Below, piece after piece: positions 24,087 to 31,923 of a DNA stretch of 47,436 nucleotides. Numbering within the stretch: the first letter of the stretch is position 1; each line of letters begins with the position of its first letter. The notes beneath the pieces were generated by a model. That model worked only from the letters and a program-made list of their open reading frames with translations, was not told where the DNA came from and did no database searches. The stretch is from Sandaracinaceae bacterium (GTDB lineage: Bacteria > Myxococcota_A > Polyangia > Polyangiales > Sandaracinaceae): the NCBI GenBank assembly GCA_004213565.1, contig SHBB01000004.1:1-47436 (forward strand), read 5' to 3'. The position numbers and the translations under genes were made by a program.

Positions 24087-24154
24087 GCAAACACCTCGGA
24101 AGTGAAGCCGCCATCCTACAGGAGCATACAAATTCGGGCCAGCGGTGGCGGGAG

Positions 24155-24718
24155 TCAGCGCACGGAGAGGGGGGAGACCAGCATCACGACCGAGTAGCCG
24201 ATGGCCCGGGTGCGCCCGAGGTTGGCGTAGCTGTGCCGCTGGTCGCCCCGGAAGGCGACGACGTCGCCAGGCTTCAGATCGAAGCGCTCACCGCTCGCCA
24301 CCAGGGTGATCTGCCCCTTCTCGCAGGCGAGATACTCGCGCGTGCCCGGGGTGTGGGGGACGCCGGTCATGCGCGCGTCGGGCGCCAGCTCGAGCCGGTC
24401 GATCTCCATGCCCGGCACGGGATCGGGCAGCAGCTTGCGCACCCGGACGTTGCCCCGCTCCTTCACCTCGAGCTCCGCCTTCGGATAATGGCGCCCCGTG
24501 GCGCGCGGCGGCGCGAGGAGCTCCTCGAGCGAGACGCCCAGCGCGGACGCCGCCGCGTGCAGGACCGAGAGCGTCGGGTTCGCGCCTCCGGACTCGAGGT
24601 TCGCCCAGGTCGCGCGCGGCAACTCGGCGAGCTTCGCCATCTGCAGCTGCGTCTTGCCGCGAGCGGCTCTCAGCTGCCGGACGTTGTCCGCGAGCCGATC
24701 CCCCAGCGCCCCACTCAT
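24155..24718 (-). CDS. XRE-family regulator with C-terminal cupin domain
   Basis: Transcription factor of 187 residues. The N-terminal helix-turn-helix (about 8-65; VRQLRAARGKTQLQMAKLA, ATWANLESGGANPTLSVLHA) is of the XRE type. It is joined to a cupin beta-barrel (about 85-185) with TPGTREYLACEKGQITLVAS, LKPGDVVAFRGDQRHSYAN and a terminal strand. Such proteins bind a small effector in the cupin, often an amino acid, polyamine or sugar derivative, and control adjacent genes. Its ATG overlaps the stop of the membrane protein gene upstream (ATGA), so it is the last gene of a three-gene operon and probably acts on it. Confidence 0.92.
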   Translation of the reverse strand: MSGALGDRLADNVRQLRAARGKTQLQMAKLAELPRATWANLESGGANPTLSVLHAAASALGVSLEELLAPPRATGRHYPKAELEVKERGNVRVRKLLPDPVPGMEIDRLELAPDARMTGVPHTPGTREYLACEKGQITLVASGERFDLKPGDVVAFRGDQRHSYANLGRTRAIGYSVVMLVSPLSVR

Positions 24719-25458
24719 CGCCTCGACTCCACCCAGCGCTCATACGCGCGGGGTGGGAAGAAGGCCAGCGCGAGCGCGCCCGCGGCGAGGAGCCCCGCGA
24801 GGCTGACCAATCCCACCGCCCACAGATGCGCCTCCATCGGGGCGCCGTGGAGGCACCGGTGTACGGTGGCGACGGCGTGGGCGAGCGCCGAACACAGCGT
24901 CGCGACCCCCCAGAGCAGCACGCGGTTCGCCACCAGAGGCTCGGCCAGACCGATCCGCATCCTGCGTCGCATCATGCGGTGGCTGCGCAGGGCCAGGGCA
25001 GACAGGAGAGCGGGCACCAGGCCGCGCATCGCGAGCCCGAGCGGGATCCAGGGCCCCGAGGACGTCTTGCCATCCAGGTAGTGGACCCACTGACCGCTCA
25101 GGAGCTCGCCGGTCGCGCACCCGGCCAGCCCCAGGACGACGAGGATCGCGACGCCGGTCCCCCAGCGCTCCCGTCCCAGGAACACACGCCAGCCGAAGAG
25201 CGCGAGCGAGGCGGCGCCCACGTAGTCCGGCACCAGGGTGAGCGCGAACATCGCCCACGGTGAGTCCTCGCCGACCTGGTGGGTCTGGCGGACGGCGATC
25301 TCGAGGGCCACCCCGACCGCGCCGGAGCCGAGCAACCCGAGCCCGAGGAGCAGCTCGGGGGAGCGCCGGGTGCGCGCGTAGAGCCAGAGCATGCGGACAC
25401 CGACGACCCCACCCGCGACGAGGAAGGCGCCCACGCCGACCAGCGCGAGCGGGCTCAC
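24715..25458 (-). CDS. Multi-pass (about seven-helix) membrane protein
   Basis: Membrane protein of 247 residues with about seven hydrophobic helices, including LALVGVGAFLVAGGVVGV, WGTGVAILVVLGLAGCATG, ANRVLLWGVATLCSALAHAV and VSLAGLLAAGALALAFF. Short charged loops such as RSHRMMRRRMR follow the positive-inside rule. It shows no transporter signature that I recognise; the layout would suit a sensor or small-molecule receptor of the 7-helix type. GTG start 25458 overlaps the preceding 109-residue gene by 4 bp, and its stop overlaps the XRE-cupin start, so the three genes are coupled. Confidence 0.75.
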   Translation of the reverse strand: MSPLALVGVGAFLVAGGVVGVRMLWLYARTRRSPELLLGLGLLGSGAVGVALEIAVRQTHQVGEDSPWAMFALTLVPDYVGAASLALFGWRVFLGRERWGTGVAILVVLGLAGCATGELLSGQWVHYLDGKTSSGPWIPLGLAMRGLVPALLSALALRSHRMMRRRMRIGLAEPLVANRVLLWGVATLCSALAHAVATVHRCLHGAPMEAHLWAVGLVSLAGLLAAGALALAFFPPRAYERWVESRR

Positions 25459-25784
25459 CGGCGCCTCCGACCGAGGCGCGCGAAGACGTCGTGCGCGGAC
25501 TCGCCGTGCGCCTCGAGATCGCCCCGCGACGCACGCGCGCGCAGCCCCTCCGCCAGCGCGGTGCAGACGCCGGCCGCGCGCTCGGGAGCGACCCCTCGCG
25601 TGACGAGCGCGGCGTGGAAGAGGCGGTCGATCAAGACCTCGAGCTGCGCCACGGTGAGCTCGAACGGCGAGATCCCGGCCTCCTTCAACACGAGCCGCAC
25701 CGTGCCACGCGCCTGGATCGTCGAGAACGAGGTCTCCTCCTCCAGGGCCTCCGCGACCCAGTCGAAGACGGGCGAGTCAGCCAC
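25455..25784 (-). CDS. Small helical protein, function unknown
   Basis: Protein of 109 residues without a recognised domain. It is helical and charged (VFDWVAEALEEETSFSTIQ, ARGTVRLVLKEAGISPFEL, LEVLIDRLFHAALVTRG), with a basic end (LGRRRR). It is the first gene of the operon with the 7-helix protein and XRE-cupin regulator. The GTG start has GAGG a few bases upstream. Its partner and role are unknown. The SDR gene at 25896 is divergent from it. Confidence 0.65.
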   Translation of the reverse strand: MADSPVFDWVAEALEEETSFSTIQARGTVRLVLKEAGISPFELTVAQLEVLIDRLFHAALVTRGVAPERAAGVCTALAEGLRARASRGDLEAHGESAHDVFARLGRRRR

Positions 25785-25825
25785 GCCACCTCGGGTCGCG
25801 CGAGGGGGACCAGTCGTGGGAGCGA

Positions 25826-25841
25826 CTCCAACGCTTTGGAG
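25826..25841. promoter_or_regulatory. Perfect inverted repeat, candidate XRE-cupin operator
   Basis: CTCCAA, CGCT, TTGGAG form a 6-bp perfect palindrome in the 111-bp divergent region between the three-gene operon and the SDR operon. It could be the binding site of the XRE-cupin regulator encoded in the former. Confidence 0.35.
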
Positions 25842-25883
25842 CCCAGATCGCTTTCCTCGTCATCGGTGGCCAGTGTTTCAGCG

Positions 25884-25891
25884 AAGGAGGT
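25884..25891 (+). promoter_or_regulatory. Strong Shine-Dalgarno site
   Basis: AAGGAGGT, a full match to the anti-Shine-Dalgarno complement, lies 4 nt before the SDR ATG at 25896. It fixes that start and contrasts with the many genes here that lack a ribosome binding site. Confidence 0.85.
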
Positions 25892-25895
25892 ACGG

Positions 25896-26600
25896 ATGAA
25901 TCTTCGTGAGCTGAATGTGGTGGTCACCGGAGCGAGCCGGGGGCTGGGGCTCGCGCTGAGCCGTCGCTTGGCCGCCGCGGGGGCCGTGGTGGTGATGGTA
26001 GCGCGGGGTGTGGTCGATCTGGAGGAGGCCGTGGCGGGTGTCCGCGAGGTGGGCGAAGCGCACGCGCTCCCGGCCGACGTGGGGGCTCCCGACGCGGCGG
26101 CGCAGATCGCGGGCGCGGCGGCGGCGATGGTCGGACCCATCGACGTGCTCGTGCACAACGCCAGCACCCTGGGCCCCGTGCCCTTGAGGCCGCTCGCCGA
26201 GACGTCGGACGCCGACTTCGACGCGGCGTTCGCCGTGAACATGGCGGGCCCCTTCAGGCTCACGCGCGCCATCGTCGGCTCGATGGTGGCCCGAGAGCGC
26301 GGCGTGGTGGTTCACGTCAGCAGCGACGCGGCCGTCGAGGCCTACCCCACCTGGGGCGCGTACGGCGCCTCGAAGGCGGCCGCCGATCACCTCTCGCGGG
26401 TGTGGGCGGCGGAGCTCGAAGGGACGGGCGTGCGGGTCCTGTCGGTCGACCCGGGCGAGATGAACACGAAGATGCACGCCGACGCGATCCCGGAGGCGGA
26501 CCCGGCCTCGCTGCGCGATCCGAACGATGTCGCGGCCGGGATCGTGGCGTTGATCGCGGAGGGCGCCGAGAGCGGCGTGCGTGTGCAGGTGGCGTCGTGA
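25896..26600 (+). CDS. Short-chain dehydrogenase/reductase
   Basis: NAD(P)-dependent SDR of 234 residues. The cofactor loop is VTGASRGLGLAL (9-20) and HNAS replaces the usual NNAG. The catalytic Ser is in VHVSSDAA and the Y-x3-K pair in YGASK. PGEMNTKMH matches the usual substrate-lid PG motif. It is short and lacks a C-terminal extension. It has a perfect ribosome binding site and overlaps the QueA-like gene by 4 bp (GTGA), so the two are coupled. The substrate is unknown. Confidence 0.92.
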   Translation: MNLRELNVVVTGASRGLGLALSRRLAAAGAVVVMVARGVVDLEEAVAGVREVGEAHALPADVGAPDAAAQIAGAAAAMVGPIDVLVHNASTLGPVPLRPLAETSDADFDAAFAVNMAGPFRLTRAIVGSMVARERGVVVHVSSDAAVEAYPTWGAYGASKAAADHLSRVWAAELEGTGVRVLSVDPGEMNTKMHADAIPEADPASLRDPNDVAAGIVALIAEGAESGVRVQVAS

Positions 26601-27613
26601 TCGCCGCGGCCGAGCCTCGCGCCGATCTCCGGGCCCAGCGCCTGATGCACCTCGACGTCTCGCGGGGCGCGCTCACCGACGGCCGCATCGCCAACTTGCC
26701 CGAGCTCGTCCGGGAAGGAGACGTGTGGGTGTTGAACGACGCGGCCACCCTGCCGGCGTCGCTCGCTGGACGCGCGGCGGGGCGGGACGTGGAGCTGCGC
26801 CTCCTCGGGGAGCGGCTCGACGGGACCTGGCGCGCCGTGCTCTTCGGGGAGGGCTCCTGGCGAGACGACACGGATGGCCGGCCAGCTCCGCCGCGCCTGT
26901 CGGTGGGTGACCGGATCGTGCTCGGCGGCTCACTCGGCGCGTCGATCACCGAGGTCGACGCGTCGGCGCCGCGACTGATCAGCGTGCGATTCGAGCCCGG
27001 CGGTGACGCGTTCTGGCGCGCGCTCTACACGCTGGGGCGGCCCGTTCAGTACAGCTATCTGGCGCGTGAGCTCTCGCTCTCGGAGGTGCAGACCGCCTAC
27101 GCGGGTCGGCCGTGGGCGGTGGAGCTCCCTTCGGCCGGGCGGCCGCTCGCGCCGAGCTCGCTCCTCGCGCTCCGACGACGCGGCGCCGAGGTGGTCACGC
27201 TCACCCACGCGGCGGGCCTGAGCGCGACGGGTGACGCCGCCCTCGACGCGCGGCTCCCGCTGCCGGAGCGCTACGACATCCCCGCGCAGACCGCGGAGGC
27301 CGTGTCGAGGGCGAGGAGGGACGGTCGGCGCGTGGTCGCGGTCGGCACGTCGGTGACCCGCGCGCTCGAGGGCGCCTTCCTCTCGCATTCGCGTGTGCCC
27401 GCCGGCCCCGGTGAGACGGGCCTGGTGCTCGGCCCGCACACCCCGCTGAACGTGGTCGATGCCTTGCTGACCGGGGCGCACGATCCGCAGAGCTCGCACT
27501 ATCAGCTGCTGCGCGCCTTCGCCCCGGACGCGCTGCTCGAGCGCGCGGTGCGGCGATCGCGCGAGCTGGGCTATCTGGGTCACGAGCTCGGAGACAGCTG
27601 GCTGATCGCCTGA
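26597..27613 (+). CDS. QueA-like S-adenosylmethionine:tRNA ribosyltransferase-isomerase family protein
   Basis: Protein of 338 residues related to QueA, which transfers and isomerises the ribosyl part of S-adenosylmethionine onto 7-aminomethyl-7-deazaguanine in tRNA during queuosine synthesis. Recognisable segments are DGRIANLPELVREGDVWVLN (QueA: LPDLLxPGDLLVLNDTR), GRPVQYSYLARELSLSEVQT, a VVAVGTSVTRALE-like segment and HTPLNVVDALLTGAHDPQSS. Some positions differ from QueA (NDAATLPASL instead of NDTRVIPARL), so it may be a divergent paralogue with another role. It is coupled to the SDR and has no other queuosine gene nearby. GTG start 26597 was chosen because it overlaps the SDR stop. Confidence 0.75.
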   Translation: MIAAAEPRADLRAQRLMHLDVSRGALTDGRIANLPELVREGDVWVLNDAATLPASLAGRAAGRDVELRLLGERLDGTWRAVLFGEGSWRDDTDGRPAPPRLSVGDRIVLGGSLGASITEVDASAPRLISVRFEPGGDAFWRALYTLGRPVQYSYLARELSLSEVQTAYAGRPWAVELPSAGRPLAPSSLLALRRRGAEVVTLTHAAGLSATGDAALDARLPLPERYDIPAQTAEAVSRARRDGRRVVAVGTSVTRALEGAFLSHSRVPAGPGETGLVLGPHTPLNVVDALLTGAHDPQSSHYQLLRAFAPDALLERAVRRSRELGYLGHELGDSWLIA

Positions 27614-27626
27614 TATGTCAGGGCCC

Positions 27627-27857
27627 ATGCGCAAGGCCGGCCTGACCCACCTCTCGCTCCAGGATCTGAAGAACCTCCTCGCGCGCGTGCACGACGGCTC
27701 CCTGCCGTGCCCGTTCACGATCAAGGAGCTGACCGACGCGGGGCTCGCCTACCTTCAGGACCGGGTCGACTTCCTGGGGGGGCTGGACGAGCGCGCGGTG
27801 CGGGCGGTCCTGGTCGCGGTGATCGCGGAGCGTCAGCGCTCGGCGAGTCGATCCTGA
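27627..27857 (+). CDS. Small hypothetical protein
   Basis: Protein of 76 residues (80 if it starts at ATG 27615) with no known family. The sequence is MRKAGLTHLSLQDLKNLLAR in front, then a segment KELTDAGLAYLQDRVDFLGG and a helical end with Arg/Ser. The N-terminal LTHLSLQDLKNLLARVHDG resembles a small helix-rich domain. It directly follows the QueA-like gene (13 nt) and is likely cotranscribed. The 3' end overlaps the convergent 27833 gene by 25 bp. Confidence 0.55.
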   Translation: MRKAGLTHLSLQDLKNLLARVHDGSLPCPFTIKELTDAGLAYLQDRVDFLGGLDERAVRAVLVAVIAERQRSASRS

Positions 27858-28285
27858 CGCCAGGCGAACGCGCCAGGATCCTCCTCGCCGGGGAGGCGGT
27901 GGACTTCGAGCGAGTGACCCTCGAGCCGGACCACGTCGCCCTCCCAGCGCACGCCGTCACCCGGCACCCGGAGCACGTCGTCGACGCCGACCAGGGCGGC
28001 CGCCTCGAGGGCCTCGTCTTCCCAGGTCCCTCCCGGCGCGTAGAGGGCCACGACGACGCGGCCGTGGCAGCGCTCGCCCGCGAACCAGCGCTGATAGCGG
28101 GCCTCGGCCGTCCAGCCGTCGGACCGCTGGTCGACGCCGAGGCGGCGATCGATCGTGCGGCATCCGTCGGGGGTGCGAGGCCAGAAGACGAAGGCCGCCG
28201 CGGCGCCCAGCGCGATCGCGGGAAGCACCCACAACAGAGGGCGAGCGCGTCGCCGGATCCCGCCTCGCTCTGCCGCGCCACGCAC
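27833..28285 (-). CDS. Single-pass membrane-anchored protein, function unknown
   Basis: Protein of 150 residues. One N-terminal helix (ARPLLWVLPAIALGAAAAFVFW) is preceded by Arg-rich residues, and an extracytoplasmic domain with two Cys residues and many charged residues follows. It is beta-rich (VRWEGDVVRLEGHSLEVHRL) and unlike any family that I recognise. The GTG start comes one base after the stop of the dehydrogenase gene, so the two are cotranscribed. The 3' end overlaps the convergent 27627 gene by 25 bp. Confidence 0.6.
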   Translation of the reverse strand: MRGAAERGGIRRRARPLLWVLPAIALGAAAAFVFWPRTPDGCRTIDRRLGVDQRSDGWTAEARYQRWFAGERCHGRVVVALYAPGGTWEDEALEAAALVGVDDVLRVPGDGVRWEGDVVRLEGHSLEVHRLPGEEDPGAFAWRQDRLAER

Positions 28286-28286
28286 C

Positions 28287-29495
28287 TCAGGCGTCCTTGG
28301 GGGTCACGGAGGCGTCGTACACCGCCTCGTGCGCGTTGACCTTCTGCATGGTCGCCGCGTCGGGCTCGCCCACGATCTCGATGCGGGCGCAGGCCGCCTC
28401 GCCGCCCGAGAAGACGATGTTCTGCATCTCCTGCACGTTGATGCCCGCCTCGCGCAGCACGTCCAGCACGCCCGCGAGCACACCGACGCGGTCCTGATGG
28501 CGCACGACCAGCTGGTGGGTGGCCTCGGACTCGCTCGCGAGGTTCACGCAGTTGGGGATCAGGCGGCCGTGCGCGTAGGCGTCGACGATGCTGACCACCT
28601 CCTCGCCGACCGCCTCCGCCGCCTCGATCGTGCTCGCCCCGATGTGGTGCGTGCCATAGACGTTGCGGTGCTTGGCGATGGGATCGTCGAACGCGGCCTC
28701 TCCGCTCGAGGGCTCGGTGGCGAAGACGTCGAGGCCGGCCCGGAGATCCTTGGCGTCGAGGGCGCGGAGGAGCGCGTCCTGGTCGACGACCTCGCCGCGC
28801 GACGTGTTGATGAAGTAGGCGCCGGGCTTCATGCGTCCGAAGATGCTCTCACCGATCCGCCCGCGCGTCTCGGGCGTGAGCGCCAGGTGCACGGTGACGG
28901 CGTCGGCGCCCTCGACCGCCTCCTCCGGGGTGGCCGCGCGCTCGACGTCGAGCGCCTCGCAGCGCTCGTCGGTCAGGCTCCGCGACCAGGCACGCACCTT
29001 CATGCCGAGCGCCTGCGCGCGATGGATCACCTCACGGCCGATGGTGCCGCAGCCGAGCACCGCGAGGGTCCGCCCGCGAAGACCGCGCGCGCCGCCGAAG
29101 CCCTTCTTGTTCCAGCGCCCCTCCCGGAGCTCCGCGACGTTGTCGGCGATGCGCCGGTCGAGGTTGACGAGGTGCCCGATGGTCAGCTCCGCCACCGCGC
29201 AGGCGTTCTTGCCCGGGCAGTTCGCGACGTAGACGCCGCGGTTCGAGGCCGCCTCGAGATCGATCGTGTTCACCCCCGCGCCCGCCCGGATGATGAGCGA
29301 GAGGGCGCGCGCCGCCGCGATGTCGGCCGCGGTCACCTTGGTGCTGCGCACCACGAGCACGGACGGGTCGAGCTCCTTCAGCGCCGCCGTCAACGCCTCG
29401 CCCGAGAGATCGGCGCGAACGTGTACGTCGGCGCCCAGGTCCTGGAGGCGACCGGCGACCATCGGGGCGAGCTTGTCGGCGAGGAGTACGCGCAT
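28287..29495 (-). CDS. serA: D-3-phosphoglycerate dehydrogenase-like protein with ACT domain
   Basis: D-2-hydroxyacid dehydrogenase of 402 residues, most likely the first enzyme of serine synthesis. Visible are the substrate-binding Arg region (IIRAGAGVNTIDL), the NAD fold GCGTIGREVIHRAQALG, FINTSRGEVVDQDAL, LDVFATEP with its catalytic acid region, and the catalytic His in GTHHIGAST. The C-terminal 75 residues form an ACT-type regulatory domain (HQDRVGVLAGVLDVLREAGI), as in SerA enzymes feedback-regulated by serine. GenBank-type naming as SerA is likely; other hydroxyacid dehydrogenases with ACT cannot be excluded. The ATG at 29495 has TATGCT 6 nt upstream. It is divergent from the Nudix gene. 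Confidence 0.85.
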   Translation of the reverse strand: MRVLLADKLAPMVAGRLQDLGADVHVRADLSGEALTAALKELDPSVLVVRSTKVTAADIAAARALSLIIRAGAGVNTIDLEAASNRGVYVANCPGKNACAVAELTIGHLVNLDRRIADNVAELREGRWNKKGFGGARGLRGRTLAVLGCGTIGREVIHRAQALGMKVRAWSRSLTDERCEALDVERAATPEEAVEGADAVTVHLALTPETRGRIGESIFGRMKPGAYFINTSRGEVVDQDALLRALDAKDLRAGLDVFATEPSSGEAAFDDPIAKHRNVYGTHHIGASTIEAAEAVGEEVVSIVDAYAHGRLIPNCVNLASESEATHQLVVRHQDRVGVLAGVLDVLREAGINVQEMQNIVFSGGEAACARIEIVGEPDAATMQKVNAHEAVYDASVTPKDA

Positions 29496-29501
29496 AGGGA
29501 C

Positions 29502-29507
29502 AGCATA
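29502..29507 (-). promoter_or_regulatory. TANNNT -10-like box (TATGCT) for serA-like gene
   Basis: On the minus strand TATGCT ends 6 nt before the ATG at 29495 with no ribosome binding site between, another candidate leaderless start. Confidence 0.45.
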
Positions 29508-29528
29508 CGCGTTGCTGACGACGCGAAA

Positions 29529-29558
29529 GTGACGGCCCGCACGTCGCGCGGTTACTCT
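29529..29558 (+). promoter_or_regulatory. Candidate promoter of Nudix gene
   Basis: GTGACG (29529-29534) and TACTCT (29553-29558) are 18 bp apart and resemble -35 and -10 boxes. The ATG follows 11 nt later, implying a very short leader. Confidence 0.35.
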
Positions 29559-29569
29559 CCGACGGAAAC

Positions 29570-30022
29570 ATGATCGACCCCGCGATCCGAACCGCGTATC
29601 GCGTCGCTCACGCGATGTTGCGCTCTTACTGGTTCGTCCGACGCCCGCACACCTCGGGCGCGCTCGTCGCGCTGTGGCACGACGGCAAGGTCTTGCTCGT
29701 GAAGAGCTCCTATCGGCGCCAGTACACGCTGCCCGGGGGATACGTGCGGCCTGGCGAGGCGCCTCGGGACGCGGCGGCGCGGGAGCTCCGCGAGGAGGTC
29801 GGGCTCGACGTGGCGAGCGAGGCGCTGGAGCTCGGCTACCACGGGACGAAGACCTTCGAGCATCGCCAGGACACGCTCGACATCTACGAGCTCGAGGTCG
29901 ACGCGCCGCCCGAGCACCAGGTCGACCGACGTGAGGTGATCTGGGCCGGGTTCGTGACGCCCGAGCAGGCGCGCGGCATGGACATCGTCCCGCACCTCGC
30001 CGAGTACCTCGAAGATCGCTGA
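29570..30022 (+). CDS. Nudix hydrolase
   Basis: Nudix hydrolase of 150 residues, cleaving a nucleoside diphosphate linked to another moiety. The Nudix box is present and complete: GYVRPGEAPRDAAARELREE followed by VGLDV (G-x5-E-x7-REUxEExGU). N-terminal helix MIDPAIRTAYRVAHAMLRSY and the segment LVALWHDGKVLLVKSSYRRQ fit the family. The substrate cannot be told from the sequence. It has its own promoter-like site and lies upstream of a lipoprotein with a separate start signal. Confidence 0.9.
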   Translation: MIDPAIRTAYRVAHAMLRSYWFVRRPHTSGALVALWHDGKVLLVKSSYRRQYTLPGGYVRPGEAPRDAAARELREEVGLDVASEALELGYHGTKTFEHRQDTLDIYELEVDAPPEHQVDRREVIWAGFVTPEQARGMDIVPHLAEYLEDR

Positions 30023-30051
30023 GCCCGGGCTCGCCCACGCGGACGGCGTGA

Positions 30052-30057
30052 TAGCGT
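30052..30057 (+). promoter_or_regulatory. TANNNT -10-like box (TAGCGT)
   Basis: TAGCGT ends 6 nt before the GTG at 30064, without a ribosome binding site. The same hexamer and spacing occur before ruvA. Confidence 0.45.
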
Positions 30058-30063
30058 GGGCGC

Positions 30064-31032
30064 GTGAGCCTTCTCGGAGGTGGCCGTCGACGTCGGTCGG
30101 GCGGCCGCCCGTACGCCAGCGCGGTGCTCTTCCTCGGAGTCGTCTCGGGCGCGCTCGGGTGCGCCGTGCCCGGAGACCTGCTCCAGGACCGGGCCTGTCC
30201 CTGCCTCGCGGGGTACCGATGCGTCGTGGAGGAGAACCGCTGCGTGCCCGGCGACGCGATGGACGCTGGCTCACGCGATGCGGGTCCGCGCGACGCCGGC
30301 TCCATGGACGCGACGCTCGACGCCGCGCCGGACGCCAGCGTGCACGACGCCGGGCCTGCGGGCCCCGTGGCCAGCTTTCCCTGCGAAGCCCTCGACGGCG
30401 CCTTCCTGCGCGACCGCTCCGGTCACGGACGGGACGCGCGCTGCGACGGCGCCGGCTGCCCCGACATCGTCCCCGGCCGGGTCGGCAACGCGTGCGACTT
30501 CACCGCCGAGTCGCGCCGGCTGCGGGTGTCGTACGATCCCGTGTTCATGCCCGGCGCCCGGAGCGGCGCGCCCGAGACCCTGACGGTCGCGTTCTGGGTG
30601 TACTTCCACGACCCGGCGCCGGAGGCGTTCGCCTCTTCCTCGGCCATCGGGCTCCCCGCCGGGTCGGGCTCCGCCAACGTGTGGCAGTCCTACTTCTCGA
30701 CCGCCAGCGATCCGGCGCTGGCGGGCTTCATCTCCGCCGACGACGCCGAGATCCGGAGCCTCTACGCCCCCGAGCCCATCCTCGTGGAGCGCTGGATCCA
30801 CCTCGCGTTGGTCTACGATGGCGGGACGAAGTTGCTCTACTTCGATGGCGTCGAGGCGGCGCGCGCGGAGGGAGAGACCTTGCGGGTCAGCAACCAGGAC
30901 GTGTTGATCGGCGCCGACGAGAACGACGGCTCGGTGCTCGTCTTCCCGCTCCGCGGGATGCTGGACGAGATCCTCCTCTACGACCGCGCGCTGTCGCCCG
31001 ACGAGATCCGGGCGCTGGCCAGCGCGGGCTGA
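30064..31032 (+). CDS. Lipoprotein with LamG-like (concanavalin-like) domain
   Basis: Lipoprotein of 322 residues. A basic N-terminus precedes the hydrophobic signal (ASAVLFLGVVSGALGC, lipobox ALGC). A short Cys patch (CPCLAGYRC) and an Asp/Ala-rich linker (AGSRDAGPRDAGSMDATLDA) follow. Residues of about 105-320 look like a LamG/concanavalin A-type jelly roll: LTVAFWVYF near the start, ILVERWIHLALVYDGGTKLL and FPLRGMLDEILLYDRALSPD near the end, the closing pattern of LamGL domains. It likely binds a carbohydrate or protein at the cell surface. The GTG start is supported by the box just upstream. Confidence 0.8.
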   Translation: MSLLGGGRRRRSGGRPYASAVLFLGVVSGALGCAVPGDLLQDRACPCLAGYRCVVEENRCVPGDAMDAGSRDAGPRDAGSMDATLDAAPDASVHDAGPAGPVASFPCEALDGAFLRDRSGHGRDARCDGAGCPDIVPGRVGNACDFTAESRRLRVSYDPVFMPGARSGAPETLTVAFWVYFHDPAPEAFASSSAIGLPAGSGSANVWQSYFSTASDPALAGFISADDAEIRSLYAPEPILVERWIHLALVYDGGTKLLYFDGVEAARAEGETLRVSNQDVLIGADENDGSVLVFPLRGMLDEILLYDRALSPDEIRALASAG

Positions 31033-31038
31033 GGCGAC

Positions 31039-31863
31039 TCAGACCCGCGCGACGCCGTCGAACACGCGCGCGGCGGGGCCGCGCATGCGCACCGGCGCGT
31101 CCGGCTCGCCGACCGTGATGAGGAGCGGGCCGCCGGGCAGGACGACGCGCAGCGCCTCGCCCCGCGGCGCGCGCCCGGTCTCCACCGCCGCGACCGCCGC
31201 CGCGCACGCTCCGGTCCCACAGGCCTGCGTGAAGCCCACGCCGCGCTCCCAGACCGCGAGGTCGAAGCCGCCCGGGCGGATGTTGCTCACGAAGCCCACG
31301 TTGACGCGCTCGGGGAAGCGCGCGTCGATCTCCAGCGCGGGGCCGACGCGCTCGCGCGGCACCGGGTCGAAGGTGACCGCGTGTGGGTTGCCCATCGAGA
31401 CGGCCGTCACGCGGAGGCGCTCGCCGGCGACCTCGATCGGCTCGTCCCTCCACGGCGCCTCCGCGGTGAGCGGCAGATCGCGCGGCGCGAGCGAGGGAGA
31501 CCGCATCCAGACCTCCACGTCGCCGACCGGACCGGGCGCGTGGACCTGCACCCGGTGAGGGCCCGCGTCGGTGTCGAGGTCGAACGGCGCGTCGGTGACG
31601 TACCCACCCTCGAACAGGTGCAGCGCGACGCAGCGGACGCCGTTTCCGCACATCTGCGGGGTGGTGCCGTCGGCGTTGATGACGCGCATGAAGGGTCGCC
31701 CCTCTCGCACGCCGGTGAGCAGCACTCCGTCCCCGCCCACCCCGAGGTGGCGGTCGCAGAGCGCCCGCGCCTCCGCGGGCCCCAGGGCCGCGATCAGCGC
31801 CGGATCGTCGACCACCAGGAAGTCGTTCCCGAGCCCCTGGTACTTGCGGAAGACCACCTCCAT
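31039..31863 (-). CDS. dapF: Diaminopimelate epimerase
   Basis: Converts LL- to meso-diaminopimelate for lysine and peptidoglycan synthesis, using two Cys as acid and base. The product has 274 residues. The first catalytic Cys is Cys72 (QMCGNGVRC) and the second is Cys215 (ACGTGACA). Family segments include KYQGLGNDFLVVDD, VSMGNPHAVTF and RVNVGFV. The start ATG 31863 gives the canonical MEVVFRKYQG N-terminus. It is convergent with the LamG lipoprotein (6 bp between stops) and divergent from the Glu-Pro repeat gene. It stands alone, not with other dap genes. Confidence 0.97.
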   Translation of the reverse strand: MEVVFRKYQGLGNDFLVVDDPALIAALGPAEARALCDRHLGVGGDGVLLTGVREGRPFMRVINADGTTPQMCGNGVRCVALHLFEGGYVTDAPFDLDTDAGPHRVQVHAPGPVGDVEVWMRSPSLAPRDLPLTAEAPWRDEPIEVAGERLRVTAVSMGNPHAVTFDPVPRERVGPALEIDARFPERVNVGFVSNIRPGGFDLAVWERGVGFTQACGTGACAAAVAAVETGRAPRGEALRVVLPGGPLLITVGEPDAPVRMRGPAARVFDGVARV

Positions 31864-31923
31864 CGGCGATGAACCTGGCGCGGACGGCGTTCGGTGTAAA
31901 GTCGCTCCGCCCTGGAGATCAGC

